64,000 bases of DNA from UBA4093 sp036676455 (GCA_036676455.1 JAKFCW010000044.1:3184-67183); one strand, 5' to 3'. Positions 35,849 through 46,392 are shown, counted from the first letter of the stretch. The notes: generated by a model from the sequence alone, not told the origin. Translations and numbers: made by a program.

Positions 35849-35884
35849 CGAGAAGGGAGGGGCCGACCGGCCCCTCCCTTCTCG
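35849..35884. terminator. Bidirectional terminator between GGDEF-EAL gene and speA
   Basis: A perfect 16-bp stem (35849-35864 with 35869-35884), GACC loop, between convergent genes. Confidence 0.85.
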
Positions 35885-35901
35885 GTGCTTGGTTCCGGGA
35901 A

Positions 35902-37827
<1,926 letters not shown>

Positions 37828-37913
37828 CCCGTTTCTCCCTCTCGATACTGAGTAAACCGCTGACTAGTGTACCGCGTTCCGCTCCCCGGTGGGCGCGGAG
37901 GCGGCCGGAACCT

Positions 37914-37950
37914 GGAAAAAAACGACCGGCGGTCTTTTAAACCGCCGGTC
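37914..37950 (-). terminator. Terminator of the tRNA-Ala unit
   Basis: On the minus strand, stem GACCGGCGGT/ACCGCCGGTC (37924-37950) is followed by a run of T (37914-37922), just past the second tRNA. Confidence 0.9.
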
Positions 37951-37953
37951 CAG

Positions 37954-38026
37954 TGGAGACAAGGGGAATCGAACCCCTGACCTCTTCAATGCCATTGAAG
38001 CGCTCTACCAACTGAGCTATGTCCCC
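37954..38026 (-). tRNA. tRNA-Ala(GGC), second of tandem pair
   Basis: A 73-base cloverleaf on the minus strand: acceptor GGGGACA/TGTCTCC with the alanine-identity G3:U70 pair, D-arm AGCTCAGTTGGTAGAGC, anticodon loop ATGGCAT (GGC), T-arm GGTTCGATTCC. Discriminator A73; CCA is not encoded. Confidence 0.96.
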
Positions 38027-38045
38027 AGGTTATGAACTTTTAAAG

Positions 38046-38118
38046 TGGAGCTGAGGAGAATCGAACTCCTGACCTCTTCAATGCCATTGAAGCGCTCTAC
38101 CAACTGAGCTACAGCCCC
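38046..38118 (-). tRNA. tRNA-Ala(GGC), first of tandem pair
   Basis: Same anticodon arm as its neighbour, but the acceptor is GGGGCTG/CAGCTCC (G3:U70 kept) and the T-stem is GGAG/CTCC. The 73-base gene lacks encoded CCA; 19 bases separate the two genes, so they form one transcript. Confidence 0.96.
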
Positions 38119-38136
38119 TTGCCCAACGCAATCCCA

Positions 38137-38165
38137 ATGTTATCCTAGCCTTTAACCCTTGTCAA
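38137..38165 (-). promoter_or_regulatory. Promoter of the tRNA-Ala pair
   Basis: Perfect TTGACA (38160-38165), 17-base spacer, TAACAT (38137-38142) on the minus strand, about 19 bases before the first tRNA. Confidence 0.85.
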
Positions 38166-38257
38166 CCACTCATTTCCAGGAAATTAGCAGCCGGCCCCCG
38201 TCGGGGGGCCGGCTAGGGGGTGGTGCCGAGGGCTGACGGCGGGAATGAGGGGGCGTC

Positions 38258-38316
38258 AGCGCCCGCGGCTGTGGCGTAAGGCAGCGCCGCCGACCTGAAG
38301 CAACGAAACATGCTAG
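38258..38316 (+). repeat. Two-block intergenic repeat, copy 2
   Basis: Block A 38258-38286 (27 of 29 identical to 17198-17226) followed almost at once by block B 38289-38316, which matches 17273-17301 at most positions. It overlaps the last codon of the small minus-strand gene by a few bases. See copy 1. Confidence 0.55.
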
Positions 38317-38489
38317 AACGGTTGAATCGAGACATCGTGGTGCGGGATTCCTTCCGAATCGAGGTAGGCGATCATCTGATCGCGGGCGTCCTGCTCGTCG
38401 AAGGCCTTGATGAGCCGCTGGTAGACCCCCATCTCCGTCTGCGCGGTGACCAGGAACTGCCGCCCTACCATGTCGCTCGGGCGTATCAT
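38313..38489 (-). CDS. Small hypothetical protein (58 aa)
   Basis: MIRPSDMVGRQFLVTAQTEM starts the protein, which continues with a helix-rich middle (YQRLIKAFDEQDARDQMIAY) and ends VSIQPF. No signal or membrane segment; family not recognised. The ATG at 38489 has GGGGGTG upstream. Upstream at 38511-38531 is an inverted repeat GGTATA/TATACC that could be an operator or part of its promoter. Divergent from the histidine kinase. Confidence 0.6.
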   Translation of the reverse strand: MIRPSDMVGRQFLVTAQTEMGVYQRLIKAFDEQDARDQMIAYLDSEGIPHHDVSIQPF

Positions 38490-38510
38490 CGTTATCACCC
38501 CCTTTCCTGT

Positions 38511-38531
38511 GGTATACATGGGGTCTATACC
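38511..38531. promoter_or_regulatory. Inverted repeat in divergent promoter region
   Basis: GGTATA(9)TATACC between the small gene (minus) and the histidine kinase (plus); a candidate operator. Confidence 0.4.
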
Positions 38532-38574
38532 CTTTTAACGGCTCTCTGACAGCCGAATCGCTCGGTCGAGCCGC

Positions 38575-40212
38575 ATGCGAGGTGCCATGCAGCCTATGCT
38601 CCCGGACTCCCCCCCCACGGTCGCCACCCTGAGCTCGATCAGGCTCATCGGCCTCCTGCACGGCCTTTTCGCCAAGCTGGGCCAGCGCGGGGATCTCGAA
38701 GGCGCCCTCTCCCAGATTCTCGGCGAGCTCGCGGAGTTCCTCGAGGCCGATGGCGGCTTCCTCCTCTCCGCGGTGGACCTCTCCAACCTGCGCCTGCTGG
38801 CCGAGTCCGGTCCCTCCTTCCATGAAGAGGCGATGGACAAGGACCAGCTCCACGAGTTCTACAACGAGATCTTCCGTGAGCAGCGCCCGACCATCATCCG
38901 CTCCACCTTGCCCGAGGCCCTGAGCCTGGTAGGCGTGCCCCTGGTCAGCGATGGGCGATTGATCGGCGGCATGTGCTTCTACCGCAACGAGAAGAAAGGC
39001 CCCTTCAGCTACGAGGACACGCCCCTGCTGGGCATCGTCGCCCTGCCGATGGCCATCCACCTCGAGAACCTCGAGTACGCCCGCTCCAACGCGGCGCGGC
39101 GCGCCGAGCTGGAGGCCATCGTCTCCAGCATGCTGGACGGCCTGCTCAAGGTCGACTCCTGGGGGCTGATCGTCAGCTTCAACGACGCCGTGCGCAACCT
39201 CTGCGGCCTGCCCGACGCCGAGTTCTACACGCTCTACTGGGACGACATCCTCAAGACGAGCGATCGCCACGCCGACCTCTTCAACGACTTCAACCGCGCA
39301 CTGCGCGAGGGCCAGCCCTTCACGGCCCGCTGCCCCGCCACTATCCAGCAGGGCGATCGCGAGATCCCGGTCTCGGTCAACTTCACCACCATCGTGGAGG
39401 CCTCCGGCCGCATCACCGGCGGCGTCCTCTCGGTGCGCGACGTGACCATCGAGACCCAGATCGACCGCATGAAGGACGAGTTCATCGCCACCGTCAGCCA
39501 CGAGCTGCGCACCCCCATCACCACCATCTCGGGCTTCCTCGAGATGATGATCACCCGCCCCATGGATCGCATGGAGCAGCTTCCCCTGCTCGAGTTGATC
39601 CACTCCGAGACCGGCCGCCTGGGCCGCCTCATCAACGACATGCTCGACCTCAGCAAGATCCAGTCCAACCGCCTCAGCCTCGACCTCAAGCGCTTCCGCA
39701 TGGACGGCCTCATCAAGGGCTGCCTCAAGCCCTTCGAGATGCGCCACAAGTCCACCCATCGCTTCGAGCTCAAGGTCGAGCCCGTCCGCGCCATGGTGCA
39801 CGCCGACCCCGACCGCCTCTCGCAGGTGCTGGTCAACTTCATCTCCAACGCGGTCAAGTACTCCCCGGAAGGCGGCACGATCTCGCTAACGGCCCAGCGC
39901 GTCGACGACCGCTGGCAAGTCGAGGTCCACGATGAGGGCATCGGCATCCCCGACGACGCCCTGCCCCACGTCTTCGACCGCTTCTACCGGGTCAACGAGA
40001 ACCAGACCGCCGGTTCCGGCCTGGGCCTCTACATCTGCAAGGAAATCATCCACCGACACGGGGGCCAGATCGGCGCCCGCAGCGAGGTCGGCCAGGGCTC
40101 GACGTTCTGGTTCTCCCTGCCCCTCCAGACGAAGGACGCGCAAGCCGCCAAGCCCGCGAAGCAAGGCAGCAAGGCGCTGCGCAACCATGCCTTCAGCCGG
40201 ACCGATTCCTAA
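38575..40212 (+). CDS. GAF-PAS sensor histidine kinase
   Basis: A 545-residue soluble kinase. GAF-like domain (residues ~25-175), PAS (~185-295, SMLDGLLKVDSWGLIVSF), HisKA with phospho-acceptor in FIATVSHELRTPITTISGFL near residue 310, HATPase with QVLVNFISNAVKYSPEGG, DEGIGIPDDALPHVFDRFYR and AGSGLGLYICKEI. No membrane helices and no adjacent response regulator. The start is uncertain between ATGs at 38575 and 38587. Its 3' end overlaps the next gene by 26 bases. Confidence 0.9.
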   Translation: MRGAMQPMLPDSPPTVATLSSIRLIGLLHGLFAKLGQRGDLEGALSQILGELAEFLEADGGFLLSAVDLSNLRLLAESGPSFHEEAMDKDQLHEFYNEIFREQRPTIIRSTLPEALSLVGVPLVSDGRLIGGMCFYRNEKKGPFSYEDTPLLGIVALPMAIHLENLEYARSNAARRAELEAIVSSMLDGLLKVDSWGLIVSFNDAVRNLCGLPDAEFYTLYWDDILKTSDRHADLFNDFNRALREGQPFTARCPATIQQGDREIPVSVNFTTIVEASGRITGGVLSVRDVTIETQIDRMKDEFIATVSHELRTPITTISGFLEMMITRPMDRMEQLPLLELIHSETGRLGRLINDMLDLSKIQSNRLSLDLKRFRMDGLIKGCLKPFEMRHKSTHRFELKVEPVRAMVHADPDRLSQVLVNFISNAVKYSPEGGTISLTAQRVDDRWQVEVHDEGIGIPDDALPHVFDRFYRVNENQTAGSGLGLYICKEIIHRHGGQIGARSEVGQGSTFWFSLPLQTKDAQAAKPAKQGSKALRNHAFSRTDS

Positions 40213-41119
40213 GGCCGCCTGGGCGAGCCTCAAGGCCCTGGTCCTCGGCCTCGCGCTCGCCCTGGCGCCCGCGCCCGCCGTCTTGGCAGCCGAAGCGCCC
40301 CAGGGCCTGCTCGCGATCCGAGCTGACGATCGCCCGCTCACCTGGGACGCCGCACTCGCCGAGCTTTCTCGCGCGGACGTCGTCTTCCTCGGCGAGCAGC
40401 ACGACGACCCCGCCACCCATGGCCTCGAGCTCGCCATGCTACGCGACCTGCACGCTGCGGTCGGCCCCCGCTTGATCCTGTCGCTCGAGATGTTCGAGCG
40501 TGACGTCCAGCCGGCCCTGGATGCCTACCTGCAAGGCCGCATCCCCGAGGAGGAGTTCCTCGCCAAGAGCCGCCCTTGGCCCAACTACGCCTCGGATTAC
40601 CGCCCGCTGATCGAGTACGCCCGCAAGCACGGCCTCCGCGTGCTTGCCTCCAACGTTCCGCGCCGCCTCGCCTCTCAGGTCGCCAAGCAGGGCCTCGACG
40701 CCCTGAGCGGCTTGGACCCCGACGAGCGGCAATGGGCGGCCGCCGAGGTCGACTGCCCCAAGGACCTCCTCTTCGAGCGCTTCATGGCCACCATGGGTGG
40801 CCATCCGGGCATGGACCAGGCGCTCATGGAGCGCATGTTCGCGGCCCAGTGCCTGAAGGACGCCACCATGGCTGAGGCGATCGCCCGGGCCTTCGGAGAT
40901 CCGGCTTCCACCCCCGTCTTGCCCGCACCCCTGGTGCTACACGTCAACGGGGCCTTCCACTCCGACGAGGGGCTGGGGGTTCCCGCGCAGCTCAGGAAGC
41001 GCGCTTCGGCCCTGAGCTTGCGCGTCACCACGGTCATTCCGAGCGCCACGCCGGACGTCGCGGTCCGAAAGGGCCTGGCGGACGTCGTCTTCGTGGTCGA
41101 GCCCGCCGAAAAGGAGTAG
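40187..41119 (+). CDS. ChaN-like (DUF399) exported protein
   Basis: A 310-residue ChaN-family protein; E. coli-type relatives are iron-regulated, heme-binding envelope proteins. The signal peptide ALVLGLALALAPAPAVLAAE looks like signal peptidase I cleavage, with no lipobox. Family motifs are DVVFLGEQHDDPATHGLELA, LSLEMFERDVQPALDAYL and NYASDYRPLIEYARKHGLRV. The ATG at 40187 lies inside the 3' end of the kinase gene; an earlier in-frame start would be wholly inside it. Confidence 0.83.
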   Translation: MPSAGPIPKAAWASLKALVLGLALALAPAPAVLAAEAPQGLLAIRADDRPLTWDAALAELSRADVVFLGEQHDDPATHGLELAMLRDLHAAVGPRLILSLEMFERDVQPALDAYLQGRIPEEEFLAKSRPWPNYASDYRPLIEYARKHGLRVLASNVPRRLASQVAKQGLDALSGLDPDERQWAAAEVDCPKDLLFERFMATMGGHPGMDQALMERMFAAQCLKDATMAEAIARAFGDPASTPVLPAPLVLHVNGAFHSDEGLGVPAQLRKRASALSLRVTTVIPSATPDVAVRKGLADVVFVVEPAEKE

Positions 41120-41140
41120 GATGGGGGCTCGGAGGTCTCC

Positions 41141-42064
41141 ATGCTCGCGCTCGCACCCGTCTTCGCCTACATCTTCGGCTTCACCGTTCTCGGCATCCTG
41201 CTCAAGAAACTCCGCTTGCTGACGCCCGAGCGGGTCCGCGTGCTCAGCTGGATCGCCATTAACGTCACGCTGCCGGCCTTGCTGGTCGCGAGCCTCCACC
41301 GCTCCCCCGCCCTCGACCTCAGCCTCCTCTGGCTTCCCGCCGCCGGCTGGATCGTCCTCTTGCTGAGCTGCGTCCTGGGTTACGTGCTGCTGCTCAGGAT
41401 CCTCAAGTTGCCCCCAAGAGAGGCGGTTTCGCTCTTTCTCCCGGCCGTCCTGGGTAACGTGACCTTCGTGGGCTACCCGGCCCTGAGCGCGCTTCTGGGG
41501 GACCCGGGCCTCGTACGCGGCATCCTCTTCGACCAACTCTCCAGTGGGATCTTCCTGGCGACCTTCGTGGTGGCCATGTGCGAGTGGGCCGGTGCGGGCC
41601 AGAGCGCACCCGTCAGCCGCCTGATCAAGGGCGTGTTGGCCTTTCCGCCGCTGTGGGGGCTCGTTCTCGGCTTTGCGCTCAAGGGGATCGCCCTGCCCGA
41701 GCTCCTCGTTTCCCTGCTGGCGGGCATCGGCTCGGCAACCACTCCCTTTTTCCTGATTGGCCTGGGGGCGACCCTGACCGTCACGGGCTGGCGCGAGACC
41801 TGGACGGGAGCCCTGGGCGTCAGCGCCTTCAAGCTCTTGCTCATGCCGCTGATCGCGGTCGTGATCTTCCGCCTGATGCCGATGCCGCGGATGGACTTCC
41901 AGGTGGCGATTTTGCAGACGGCCATGCCGAGCGCGCTTTCGAGCGTGAGCATGGCGATTGCCTACGGCCTCGAGTCCCGGCTGGTGGTCAACGGCGTGGC
42001 GCTTTCCCTGGTGTTAAGCGTCGTGACCCTGCCCTTCTGGGCCTGGCTTCTTGGGTTGGGATGA
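41141..42064 (+). CDS. AEC (auxin efflux carrier) family transporter
   Basis: A 307-residue membrane protein with about ten helices, starting VFAYIFGFTVLGILLKKLRL and with the duplicated-half pattern and LQTAMPSALSSVSMAIAYGLE of the AEC family. In bacteria these carry small organic acids; the substrate here is unknown. GGAGGTCTCC precedes the ATG. Its last 51 bases overlap the convergent MerR gene. Confidence 0.87.
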   Translation: MLALAPVFAYIFGFTVLGILLKKLRLLTPERVRVLSWIAINVTLPALLVASLHRSPALDLSLLWLPAAGWIVLLLSCVLGYVLLLRILKLPPREAVSLFLPAVLGNVTFVGYPALSALLGDPGLVRGILFDQLSSGIFLATFVVAMCEWAGAGQSAPVSRLIKGVLAFPPLWGLVLGFALKGIALPELLVSLLAGIGSATTPFFLIGLGATLTVTGWRETWTGALGVSAFKLLLMPLIAVVIFRLMPMPRMDFQVAILQTAMPSALSSVSMAIAYGLESRLVVNGVALSLVLSVVTLPFWAWLLGLG

Positions 42065-42703
42065 GCCCAGGACCCGCCGGCTGAGCTGTTCGTGGGCGAT
42101 CCGTCGCAGCGCGGTAAAGACCGGCTCCCAGAGGACCGTGCCCATGATCACCGCATCGACGGCTTGCGCGGGGCCCGCCTCCAGCGCCCCCATGACGTGG
42201 GCCACTTCGTTCTGGGCCATCTCACCGGCGGCCCGCACGTACGGGAAGAAGGCCGTGACCGGGAGGTCGGGCTCGTGGGAACGCAGGTCGAGCAGGGCAT
42301 CCACCAGGCGCTTGCGAGCGGTCGAATCCGGCCGGGTGGGCCAGCCCACCTGATCGAGGAAAGCATCGACCTCGCGGGCCGCTGCTTGCCACTCGGGGCC
42401 CATCTCGCACGCCATGCGCTCTACCGGCCGGATCCCCTGGGCATCGATCGCCGCGCGCAGCACCTCCATCGTCTCGGGCTCCGGAGCATCGAGTTGCCGG
42501 GTCACCGATTGGATGGCCGTGAGACTGAGCCCGCCCACCTCCTGCAGGACCCGGATCAGCCGCAGGCGGCGCAAGTGGCTCTCGTCGTAGCTCGCCTGAT
42601 TGCTGGCGAGCCGCTCGCCGGGTGGCAAGAGCCCCTCGCGCAGGTAGTACTTGAGGGTGGCGACCGGGATGCCGGAACGCTGGCTGAGCTCGGAAACCTT
42701 CAT
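42014..42703 (-). CDS. MerR family transcriptional regulator
   Basis: A 229-residue regulator with the N-terminal MerR winged helix (KVSELSQRSGIPVATLKYYLREGLLPPG, then YDESHLRRLRLIRVLQEVGGLSL) and a helical C-terminal effector domain without the cysteines of metal sensors. The C-terminal ~17 residues (SQPKKPGPEGQGHDA) are encoded over the end of the AEC gene. The ligand is unknown; the AEC transporter is a possible target by proximity. Confidence 0.88.
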   Translation of the reverse strand: MKVSELSQRSGIPVATLKYYLREGLLPPGERLASNQASYDESHLRRLRLIRVLQEVGGLSLTAIQSVTRQLDAPEPETMEVLRAAIDAQGIRPVERMACEMGPEWQAAAREVDAFLDQVGWPTRPDSTARKRLVDALLDLRSHEPDLPVTAFFPYVRAAGEMAQNEVAHVMGALEAGPAQAVDAVIMGTVLWEPVFTALRRIAHEQLSRRVLGSSQPKKPGPEGQGHDA

Positions 42704-42771
42704 GCGCGTGACTCCTTCGAATGGATAGATTTGCTAGCCATTGTAGCCGAAGGAGCGGACCAGGGGCGCGC

Positions 42772-43383
42772 TCAGAGCCAGCCCATGCGTTCGCAGGTCA
42801 GCGCGGCTTGTACCCGGTTGGCCACCTTGAGCTTGTCGTAGATCCGGGCGAGGTGGTTCTTGACGGTGTTCTCGCTGATGCTGAGTCGACTGGCGATCTC
42901 GCGGTTCTCGCAGCCTTCCGCGACCAGCGAGACGATCTGGCGTTCGCGGTTGCTCAGCGGGGCAGCCGGGATCGTCGCATGGCAAACTGGGGCCTGCTGC
43001 TTCTTGAGCAGGGCTTTCTCGATGGCGAGGTTGAGCTGGCCGAGGCTCTCCAGCGGCTTCAGTAGGAAGTCGAAGGCGCGTCCCTCGCGCAGGGCCTCGA
43101 TGGTCGATTCCATGTCGGCGGCTCCCGAGAGGAAGATGACTTCGATCGCGGGGTCGCGCTCCTTGAGGAGGGTCAGGAGGTCGAGCCCGCTGAGCCCAGG
43201 CATCTTGAGGTCGGTGACCACGACGTCGAGGGCGTGCTGCTTGGCGATCGCCAGGGCCTCGTGGCCGCTGGCGGCCGCGTGGACATGGTAGCCCGAGGCC
43301 AGTAGCCAGCTCTCGAGCAACTCGCGGAAGTCGGGTTCGTCTTCGGTCACCAACACGGTCGGCATGGTCGGAGTCGGCAGCAT
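42772..43383 (-). CDS. NarL/LuxR-type response regulator
   Basis: A 203-residue regulator. The receiver domain shows TEDEPDFRE, phospho-acceptor Asp in VVVTDLKMPGLSG near residue 55, and the conserved Lys in FDFLLKPLE. The C-terminal LuxR HTH is LSNRERQIVSLVAEGCENREIA followed by SISENTVKNHLARIYDKL. No partner kinase lies next to it; the histidine kinases at 38.6 and 57.7 kb are orphan candidates. Confidence 0.92.
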   Translation of the reverse strand: MLPTPTMPTVLVTEDEPDFRELLESWLLASGYHVHAAASGHEALAIAKQHALDVVVTDLKMPGLSGLDLLTLLKERDPAIEVIFLSGAADMESTIEALREGRAFDFLLKPLESLGQLNLAIEKALLKKQQAPVCHATIPAAPLSNRERQIVSLVAEGCENREIASRLSISENTVKNHLARIYDKLKVANRVQAALTCERMGWL

Positions 43384-43561
43384 GAGTCCCCCTTGCGCCC
43401 GAAACGCGCGCCATGGTCCGCCAAGCCCGTCGGGGCGGCCGGGGACGGACCGTAGGGTCGCCGCAACCCGCTTATCAGCGAGGCATGAGCGGCGGCGCCC
43501 ATGTCAGGATAGGCAATGAACCCGCTAGCGAGTAGCGGGGTTTCTACGGAAAGCGCCTGGG

Positions 43562-43617
43562 TCCCTGCATGGCGACGGGGCCGTCTCATGCGAGACGGCC
43601 CCGTCGCCATGCAGGGA
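43562..43617. terminator. Long perfect hairpin after valS
   Basis: A 26-bp perfect stem (43562-43587 with 43592-43617) and ATGC loop, 11 bases past the valS stop on the minus strand. The T-run is weak. The rest of the 244-base gap to the response regulator shows nothing clear. Confidence 0.75.
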
Positions 43618-43627
43618 TCTGTTCTTG

Positions 43628-46291
43628 CTAGGATTGCCAGCGCTGGATCTGGCCGGCAACCGTCTGGATGGCCTGGTCGACCTCGCCCTGGCGCAGGCGC
43701 AGCTTCGCGACCACGGCTTCCGGGGCCTTCGCCAGGAAGGCCTCGTTGGAGAGCTGGCCGGCGAGCTTGTCGCGTTCGCCCAGGAGCTTGGTCTCCTCCT
43801 TGCGGAGCCGCTCGACTTCCTTGGAGATGTCGAGCAGGCCCGCCAGGGGCAGCAGCAACGTGGCGTCACCCGCCACGCCCGAAGCGGCCAGCGGGATTTC
43901 CTGGGCTTCCGTCGTGACCTCGACTTCCTGGGTGCGGGTCAGGTGGGCGAGGTAGGGCGCACCCTTGCGGTAGACCTCGGCCGAGGTGGCCGAAGCCTGG
44001 ATGACGAGGCGCTCCGCACGCTTGGCGGGCTCGATGCCCAGCTCAGCGCGGATGTTTCGGACGGTGCGCACGGCCTCCATGATGGTGAGCATCTCGGCTT
44101 CGGCTTTTTCGTCGATCTTGGAGGCGTCGACCACGGGCCACTCGGTTTGCAGCAGCGAGTCGCGACGGGGAGCCAGGCCGCGTTCCACCAGGGTCGCGTG
44201 GATCTCCTCGGTGACGAAGGGCATGAAGGGGTGCATCAGGCGCAGGGTGGCGTAGAGCACCTCGCGCAGGACGGCGCGGACGGTTTCGTCGCCCTGCTGC
44301 ATGCGGGACTTCGCGAGCTCGATGTACCAGTCCGCGAACTCGCCCCAGATGAACTCGTAGAGGGCGTCGGTCGCTTGAGACATCGTGAAGGCGTCGATGG
44401 CCTCGGTGACGGTCTGGATGGTGCGGTGCAGGCGCGAGAGGATCCAGCGATCGGCCAGGGTCAGCTCGCCGGCCACGGCCTGGTCGCCCTCGGGCAGGTT
44501 CATGAGGGCGAAGCGGCTGACGTTCCAGAGCTTGTTGGCGAAGTTGCGTCCCGCCTCCAGCTTCTCCTCGCTGAAGCGCACGTCCTGGCTGGAGGTGCCG
44601 GCTCCGGCGAACCAGAAGCGGCAGGCGTCCGCGCCGTACTTGGCGATCATGTCGAGCGGGTCGACGCCGGTGCCCTTGGACTTGGACATGCGCTGGCCCT
44701 TGGCGTCCAGGATGGTCGCGTGGATGACCACGTGCTGGAAGGGGACCTCGTCCAGGAACTCCATCGAGTTGAAGACCATGCGCGCCACCCAGAGGTAGAG
44801 GATGTCGCGCGCGGTCGACAGAACGTTGGTGGGGTAGAAGTAGTCGAACTCGGGCGTCTTTTCAGGCCAGCCCAGGGTCGCGAAGGGCCAAAGCGCGGAG
44901 CTGAACCAGGTGTCGAGGACGTCCGGGTCCTGTTCGGCGGGCTTGGAGCACGTGGGGCAGGTGGTGATGTCGGTGACCGAGGCGGTCTGGTGTCCGTCCG
45001 GGCAGGTCCAGACGGGGATGCGGTGGCCCCACCAGAGCTGACGCGAGATGCACCAGTCCTTGATGTTGCGCAGCCAGTCGAGGTAGACGCCCTTCCAGCG
45101 GTCGGGGTGGAAGTCGATCTGGCCGTCCTCGACGACCTGGATGGCGGGGCCGGCCAGCGGCTCCATCTTGACGAACCACTGGTCGGAGAGGCGAGGCTCG
45201 ATGACGGTGCCGCAGCGGTCGCAATGGCTGACGTTGTTGGTGTAGTCCTCTTCCTTGATCAGCACGCCGTCGGTCTTGAGGTCGAGGACGGCCACCTTGC
45301 GGGCCTCGAAGCGGTCGAGCCCGGCAAAGCGCTCGCCGGCCAGCTCGTTCATGATGCCTTCGGGGGTGAGGACGTCGAGGGTGGGAAGCCCGTGGCGCTG
45401 GCCGATCTCGTAGTCGGTCATGTCGTGGGCGGGGGTGATTTTGAGGGCGCCGGTGCCGAAGTCGCGCTCGACGGCCTCGTCGGCGATCACGGGCACCGTG
45501 CGGTCGGTGAGGGGCACGCGGACCTGCTTGCCGATGAACGCGCGGTAGCGCTCGTCCTCGGGGTGCACGGCGATCGCCACGTCGCCCACGATGGTCTCGG
45601 GGCGCACGGTTGCGATGGTGATGGAGCCCGAGCCGTCCGCCAGGGGGTACTGCACGTGGTAAAGCGTGGAGTCGGACTGCTTGTGCTGGACCTCGAGGTC
45701 GGAAAGGGAGGTCAGGCAGCGGGGGCACCAGTTGATGATCCGGTTGCCGCGGTAGATCAGGCCCTTCTCGAAGAGGTGCACGAACGCGACGCGGATGGCC
45801 TTGGTGTAGCCCTCGTCCATGGTGAAGCGCCAGCGGTCGAAGTCCATGGTGGTGCCGAGGCGCTTGAACTGGTGGATGATGGTGTTGCCGTAGTGTTCCT
45901 TCCATTCCCAGACCTTGGAGATGAACTCCTCGCGTCCGATGTCATGGCGGGTCTTGCCCTCGTCGGCGCGCAGCTTGCGCTCGACGACGTTCTGGGTGGC
46001 GATGCCGGCGTGGTCGGTGCCGGGCTGCCAGAGGACGCCGTAGCCCTGCATGCGCTTGGAGCGGGCCAGCACGTCCTGGATCGTGCCGTTGGTGGCGTGG
46101 CCGAGGTGGAGGTTGCCGGTGACGTTGGGAGGAGGCAGCACCATCGAGAAGGGCTTCTTCGTGGGGTCGACGTCCATGGCGTAGACCTTGAGCTCCTGCC
46201 AGCGGTCGATCCAGGTGTCCTCGACCCGCTGCGGCTCGTAAGCGGTGGCCATGGTAAGCGGCGATTTCTCCGTCGTGGGCTTCGTCTCCAT
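43628..46291 (-). CDS. valS: Valyl-tRNA synthetase
   Basis: Class I synthetase charging tRNA-Val, with a CP1 editing domain. PNVTGNLHLGHATNGT carries HIGH near residue 55; KMSKS is RMSKSKGTGVDP near residue 535; zinc-type cysteines are visible in NWCPRCLTSL and TTCPTC. The C-terminal coiled-coil arm (LDISKEVERLRKEETKLLGE) is present. The ATG at 46291 (METKPT) has GAGAGAGGA upstream; a longer frame to 46351 is less likely. 887 residues. Confidence 0.97.
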   Translation of the reverse strand: METKPTTEKSPLTMATAYEPQRVEDTWIDRWQELKVYAMDVDPTKKPFSMVLPPPNVTGNLHLGHATNGTIQDVLARSKRMQGYGVLWQPGTDHAGIATQNVVERKLRADEGKTRHDIGREEFISKVWEWKEHYGNTIIHQFKRLGTTMDFDRWRFTMDEGYTKAIRVAFVHLFEKGLIYRGNRIINWCPRCLTSLSDLEVQHKQSDSTLYHVQYPLADGSGSITIATVRPETIVGDVAIAVHPEDERYRAFIGKQVRVPLTDRTVPVIADEAVERDFGTGALKITPAHDMTDYEIGQRHGLPTLDVLTPEGIMNELAGERFAGLDRFEARKVAVLDLKTDGVLIKEEDYTNNVSHCDRCGTVIEPRLSDQWFVKMEPLAGPAIQVVEDGQIDFHPDRWKGVYLDWLRNIKDWCISRQLWWGHRIPVWTCPDGHQTASVTDITTCPTCSKPAEQDPDVLDTWFSSALWPFATLGWPEKTPEFDYFYPTNVLSTARDILYLWVARMVFNSMEFLDEVPFQHVVIHATILDAKGQRMSKSKGTGVDPLDMIAKYGADACRFWFAGAGTSSQDVRFSEEKLEAGRNFANKLWNVSRFALMNLPEGDQAVAGELTLADRWILSRLHRTIQTVTEAIDAFTMSQATDALYEFIWGEFADWYIELAKSRMQQGDETVRAVLREVLYATLRLMHPFMPFVTEEIHATLVERGLAPRRDSLLQTEWPVVDASKIDEKAEAEMLTIMEAVRTVRNIRAELGIEPAKRAERLVIQASATSAEVYRKGAPYLAHLTRTQEVEVTTEAQEIPLAASGVAGDATLLLPLAGLLDISKEVERLRKEETKLLGERDKLAGQLSNEAFLAKAPEAVVAKLRLRQGEVDQAIQTVAGQIQRWQS

Positions 46292-46392
46292 GCGGTCCTC
46301 TCTCGGTGATGCGGGAATTTGGGGCGCGTTCGCGAAGCCCCATTCTACCACGCGGGCCGGTCCGCGCGAACGCGTGTGCTATGATGGGCGCC

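Noticed and set aside
38310..38549. A 79-codon plus-strand frame opposite the 58-residue gene
   Set aside because: Antisense to a better-supported gene with a proper ribosome-binding site; its ribosome-binding site is poor.
43625..46309. An 894-codon plus-strand open frame
   Set aside because: Exact antisense of valS, whose motifs are intact on the minus strand.
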